NCBI GenBank assembly: GCA_018266055.1
Contig: JAFDYT010000008.1
Location: 28,862-92,861, forward strand
Source of the DNA: Bacteroidota bacterium
GTDB taxonomy: Bacteria > Bacteroidota > Bacteroidia > Cytophagales > Cyclobacteriaceae
Reading direction: 5' to 3'
DNA: 64,000 nucleotides
Position numbers and translations under genes: made by a program. Below are positions 60,425 through 64,000 of this stretch, piece by piece; within the stretch, counting starts at the first letter, position 1; every line of letters begins with the position of its first letter. The notes below the pieces were generated by a model. The model saw nothing but the letters and a program-made list of their open reading frames with translations, ran no database searches and was not told the origin of the DNA.

Positions 60425-62929
60425 ATGAAATTATTTTGGTCACTTTGCATTCTTTTGATCTTAAGTTTTACCGCCGGGGCTCAACGGGTGCCAATCAGGA
60501 AAACTCCGGTGTGGGTAAAACCAGTAACATTTTCGAAGGAAGTCACGGACACCACCAACACCAGTGGAGGATATTTTGATCTGCTGGTGGATGCACAGAG
60601 TAATTTGCTCACGAAAGAATCCTACCGCCATTACGCACAAAAGATCCTTACTGAAAAAGGGCTTGAAAACAATTCATCCATTTCACAGACATACGATCCG
60701 GCCTACGAAACGCTGACGTTTCATACGATATTGATTCACCGCGGAAATCAGACCATGGACAAGCTTAAGGATGGAAAATTTGAGGTGTTGCGGCGGGAAG
60801 AGAACATGGAACGACTGATGTATGACGGAAGCCTTACGGCGGTCTTCAACCTGCTCGATCTTCGCGTTGGCGACGTCATTGAATATTCTTTTTCGGTCAA
60901 GGGATGGAATCCCGTGTTTGGCGATAAGTTCACCGGTTCATTTTACCTTAATTATAGTGTGCCAGTGGGTGTTAACTACCATCGGCTGATTGCCAGAGAA
61001 AGTAATCCTCTGACAATTTCTTACCTCAATCAAGTTCCGTCTCCCACCGTGGTGGTGGCGGGCGATACAAAGGAATACGTGTGGCGCGTGGAAAATACAC
61101 CGCCCTTGCATTACGAAGACGGAACTCCCGATTGGCATGAGCCCTATAATCGTATCGATGTCAGTAATTTTAAATCGTGGGGCGAAGTAGTGGATTGGGC
61201 CACTGCGCTGTACGATCCGTCTTTTGTTTCGAACACCTCGCTTGATGCAAAGATTGAACAGTTTAAGAAAGAGAAGAATGAAGACGAACGAGTGAATCAA
61301 TGCATCCGCTTTGTGCAAGACGAGATCCGCTACCTCGCGTTTTCAGATGGTATTCATGGATTTCGTCCCAACGAAGCATACAAGGTATTCGACCGGCGCT
61401 ACGGGGATTGCAAGGATAAATCCATCCTGCTTTGTTACATACTCAAACGACTAGGTGTAGAAAGCTACCCGGCACTGGTTCACACCAGCCGAGGGCTTGC
61501 CTTACCTAAAGTTTCTGCTTCGCCCTACCGGTTTGATCATTGCATCGCTACGTTTATCCATAAGGATAGCACCTACTGGGTAGACCCGACGATTAGTTTG
61601 CAACGCGGGGCACTGAAGGAGCGCTACACACCAAACTATAAGAACGCTTTGGTGATTAAAAAAGCGAATGCTGGTCTTACGGCAATTCCGGATTATGACG
61701 GTGTGTCGAGTATTGATGTAGCTGAGGTATTTGATGTCGGCGTGGTGGGCACGTCGGCTACGCTTTCGGTAAGGACAACATACCGTGGCGACGAGGCGAA
61801 TTCCATGCGCGATCAGTTTAAGGGCGGAAGTATGGAAACGATCACCAAGAACTATCTTAATTTTTATGCTTCCGATTATCCTGAAATAAAATCGCTCAAG
61901 CAGATTAAAACGGAAGACGATGAAAAGGAAAATGTGTTTATAACTCTCGAAGAATATTCGATTGACCCTTTCTGGAAATATGATTCAACCAACAATAAAT
62001 ACACTGTACAGACTTATCCCCGCAATCTCACATCTTATCTGGTAAAGCCAACGACAAAGATTCGGTCGATGCCGTTTCGTTTGACATACCCGCAGAATAT
62101 TACGCATCGCATAAAACTTAACATGCCCGAGAAATGGAGCGTTGAGGAAGGAGGAAAAACAATTGAATCAAAGGGATTGATTTTTAATCGCACATATTCA
62201 TTGAGTGACAATGATAAAACGATTAACCTGAATTACTCCTTTCGCACTAAAAAGGAGTTCCTTGAACCTAATGAAATCAAAGAGCACACTCAGAAAATTG
62301 ATGAGATTTACAATCAACTTACTTTTGATATATCCTATTCCAAAGGGCTATCACGCACCGATACTTCGGTAAACAAAGCGTACGTGGTCATCGGCCTCAT
62401 CGCGGTTGGGCTTTGTGTATTAGGCCTGCGCAAGTTGAACGAATACGATCCGGAACCTAAACCTGCTGAGGTTCAGTACGACCAGATCGGCGGATGGCTT
62501 ATTGTGGTGGCACTGATATTATTTTTTAATCCGATCCGTATGGCGATTGATTTTTCGAACGGGTCTTACTTCCAACATTTTCAGTGGCGGATTTTGACCG
62601 ATCAGTCCTATGGCTCTTACAATCCCAAACTCGGCATGTATGTGATGGTCGAGTTTGTAGTAAATATCATGCTGCTCTGCTATTCTGTTTTTCTATGCAG
62701 TATATTCATTACACGCAGATCCAGCTTCCCCACGTTCATGGTTATCTATCTGCTCGCAAACCTATCCATCCGGTTTTTGGATGTTGTCGTCGCTTCTTCG
62801 ATGGGATTGCTTGAGATGAACTCGAAAACTAGCAGTATGGTGCTTGGTTCTCTGATGTCGGCAGTAATCTGGGTGCCTTACTTCCTGAAGTCCGAACGCG
62901 TGAAAGGCACATTTATAAACCGGTATTGA
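60425..62929 (+). CDS. DUF3857-transglutaminase protein with C-terminal DUF2569-like membrane domain
   Basis: The 834-residue protein starts at ATG 60425, which gives a standard signal peptide (MKLFWSLCILLILSFTAGAQ); the frame opens 93 bases upstream. It has a DUF3857 domain (about 45-220), then a transglutaminase-like core (about 260-370) with RYGDCKDKSILLCYI (catalytic Cys), FDHCIATF (His) and YWVDPT (Asp). A beta-rich DUF3858-like part follows (about 430-620). The last 190 residues hold a linker and several helices with GGWLIVVALILFFNPIRMAID, a DUF2569 start. A soluble secreted protease-like part tethered to the membrane is implied; the substrate is unknown. Confidence 0.88.
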   Translation: MKLFWSLCILLILSFTAGAQRVPIRKTPVWVKPVTFSKEVTDTTNTSGGYFDLLVDAQSNLLTKESYRHYAQKILTEKGLENNSSISQTYDPAYETLTFHTILIHRGNQTMDKLKDGKFEVLRREENMERLMYDGSLTAVFNLLDLRVGDVIEYSFSVKGWNPVFGDKFTGSFYLNYSVPVGVNYHRLIARESNPLTISYLNQVPSPTVVVAGDTKEYVWRVENTPPLHYEDGTPDWHEPYNRIDVSNFKSWGEVVDWATALYDPSFVSNTSLDAKIEQFKKEKNEDERVNQCIRFVQDEIRYLAFSDGIHGFRPNEAYKVFDRRYGDCKDKSILLCYILKRLGVESYPALVHTSRGLALPKVSASPYRFDHCIATFIHKDSTYWVDPTISLQRGALKERYTPNYKNALVIKKANAGLTAIPDYDGVSSIDVAEVFDVGVVGTSATLSVRTTYRGDEANSMRDQFKGGSMETITKNYLNFYASDYPEIKSLKQIKTEDDEKENVFITLEEYSIDPFWKYDSTNNKYTVQTYPRNLTSYLVKPTTKIRSMPFRLTYPQNITHRIKLNMPEKWSVEEGGKTIESKGLIFNRTYSLSDNDKTINLNYSFRTKKEFLEPNEIKEHTQKIDEIYNQLTFDISYSKGLSRTDTSVNKAYVVIGLIAVGLCVLGLRKLNEYDPEPKPAEVQYDQIGGWLIVVALILFFNPIRMAIDFSNGSYFQHFQWRILTDQSYGSYNPKLGMYVMVEFVVNIMLLCYSVFLCSIFITRRSSFPTFMVIYLLANLSIRFLDVVVASSMGLLEMNSKTSSMVLGSLMSAVIWVPYFLKSERVKGTFINRY

Positions 62930-63480
62930 TTACCTGATCGCAGACTTGAATGGTGGTGGCAGGTAAATCACTTCCGGATACAGTATAGTCAACTTATTGT
63001 TTCTCAACGCGATCTGCGTCTTAAGTATCGGCGTTCCCGGTGTAGCAATGGAAACATACCGAACCAAAAAGTAATCATCCCGAAGGATGTTTCGAACATA
63101 GTGAAGCGGTGGATGATTTCAAAGTGTTTTGACGAACGAATCGTCATGCAAGTGAATGGGCGAGGAGTGCGAATACGATCAAAAAATCAATCATCAGCTT
63201 ACGGTTAAGGCGGTTCCCTAATCGGGTTGATTTTGAAATTGGTACTATACTAATGGGAACAGGCTTTATTCTATGGAATGATACTCGAAACCAAAGGGAC
63301 CGTTGAACTATTCTCGAATACTACGGGAGAGGCGTCCATCGACAGCGAATTAAGAGCCTCGAACGAAAGTTACTTGACGTCGCACCCGACATGCATCAGC
63401 TTATCTTAAATCAATGCGAATAAAGTCCGCAGCGATTTCGACTACATCTTAACATCTTTTTTTGTTCAAATGGGGTCAAG
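62930..63480. other. 551-bp region without an intact gene; decayed leftward frames
   Basis: Two leftward open stretches lack a proper start and lie in different frames. 62930-63118 (62 codons) ends LTILYPEVIYLPPPFKSAIR; it directly abuts the stop of the transglutaminase gene. 63144-63320 (58 codons) includes LMIDFLIVFALLAHSLA. Both have protein-like composition, which suggests remnants of a broken gene, but no family was recognised. Confidence 0.4.
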
Positions 63481-64000
63481 CTATCTTACGATCAATGTGT
63501 GTACATATTTCAGATTGGCGGTCCAATCTGTAATGTGGGATTGTGGCGATGGTGTTAGATTCGAATCGGTATCCAGAGCCTGATTAAATGTAATGTAGAG
63601 ATCTCTTCCTTCCTTTGGGTTGTACCTAAATCTGAAATTCGACAATAGATTTTTATCAAGCGTCGTAAATTGAGCGTAGACAGCGAGGGAGAATTTCGTG
63701 TCCAGCATAAGTAGTGTCTTTACCCTGATGAGGTGACTATATTTACCTACTTCTTCACTTCCCACTACAATATGGTCAAGCTGGTACCCTGCTTCAAACT
63801 CGATATGTCGCGAGACATTCCATATTGGTTGTACGGTGAGCGACGTGCGCTTACCGTCGTAAAAAGTACCGCCTCTCACTTCGGCAGCCAGGTAAAAAGG
63901 TTTGATCGACGGCGTTGAAATATTTAAGGCCGCTTCATGGAAGGGGTAACTACCAGCGCCAACCCTCAGGTCGTTCAAGAACATTAGGGAGTCAGCGACA
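63481..64000 (-). CDS. C-terminal part of a DUF5916-like outer-membrane barrel protein (partial)
   Basis: The frame is open from the right edge to a stop at 63481-63483, with 172 codons visible. The 5' end lies outside the window; an internal ATG at 63984 is not taken as the start. The sequence alternates strand-like segments (FYLAAEVRGGTFYDGKRTSLTVQP, HIEFEAGYQLDHI, FSLAVYAQFTTLDKNLLSNFRFRYNP). The motif FRFRYNPKEGRDLYITFNQ is characteristic of the end of DUF5916 barrel proteins. The role in this family is unclear, often with a carbohydrate-binding domain at the N terminus. Confidence 0.6.
   Translation of the reverse strand, partial: VADSLMFLNDLRVGAGSYPFHEAALNISTPSIKPFYLAAEVRGGTFYDGKRTSLTVQPIWNVSRHIEFEAGYQLDHIVVGSEEVGKYSHLIRVKTLLMLDTKFSLAVYAQFTTLDKNLLSNFRFRYNPKEGRDLYITFNQALDTDSNLTPSPQSHITDWTANLKYVHTLIVR

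Overview
This window is chromosomal DNA from a member of the Bacteroidota, most likely the Cytophagales. The evidence is a ubiE-porT gene pair (PorT belongs to the type IX secretion system found only in this phylum), a fused CcoN-CcoO oxidase subunit, a DUF5606 protein, several two-component propeller / Y_Y_Y sensor proteins, TTG and GTG starts without Shine-Dalgarno sequences, and promoter sequences of the phylum's TAnnTTTG (-7) type. No species can be named from the sequence alone. No tRNA, rRNA, insertion sequence, prophage or CRISPR array was seen.

Layout. 1-9.7 kb: the tail of an upstream gene, two propeller-type sensor proteins (one lacking an ATPase domain), a POTRA/beta-barrel outer-membrane protein, an alpha/beta hydrolase that lacks its nucleophile serine, and a GNAT acetyltransferase. 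9.9-20.8 kb: an orphan ExbD, then a complete uptake [NiFe]-hydrogenase locus. hyaABCD runs leftward, and a small His-rich membrane protein plus hypABFCDE run rightward from a shared control region. The small subunit carries the two extra cysteines typical of oxygen-tolerant group 1d enzymes. 20.9-22.6 kb: a large lipoprotein of unknown role. 22.6-32.6 kb: two leftward cbb3 oxidase operons, ccoNO-ccoQ-ccoP-ccoG-ccoH-safE and usp-ccoI-ccoS-truncated haemoglobin. 32.7-42.4 kb: housekeeping and envelope genes (aspartate kinase, fructose-1,6-bisphosphatase, EngB, a PorE-like OmpA protein, UbiE/MenG, PorT, an SDR and a POTRA-less Omp85 barrel). 42.6-53.9 kb: a signalling cluster with a NrtR-like regulator, a nine-PAS histidine kinase, receivers, a LytTR regulator, a TPR/PAS kinase and an Hpt-receiver protein. 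54.1-58.7 kb: a TonB receptor - YfiR-like - Cache/HAMP/GAF operon. 58.7-59.2 kb: a six-copy array of 41-bp dyad repeats. 59.2-64 kb: a small lipoprotein, a YdeI/DUF1801 protein, a DUF3857-transglutaminase membrane protein, a decayed-looking stretch, and the 3' end of a leftward outer-membrane gene that runs off the right edge.

How the genes work together. HyaAB would oxidise H2 at the periplasmic face of the membrane and pass electrons through cytochrome b HyaC to menaquinone (UbiE/MenG is encoded here) and on to the high-affinity cbb3 oxidase, a respiratory H2:O2 chain suited to low oxygen. The best regulatory finding links these loci. A Crp/Fnr-type palindrome, RTGAY-N4-RTCAY, lies in front of the hyp operon, ccoNO and usp-ccoI, each time 58.5-59.5 bp upstream of the end of a -7-like element. 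usp has a second copy 22 bp closer to the promoter. The regulator itself is not in the window. The second main signal is the array at 58774-59022, whose dyad centres are spaced 41, 41, 41, 41 and 42 bp apart, close to four DNA turns.
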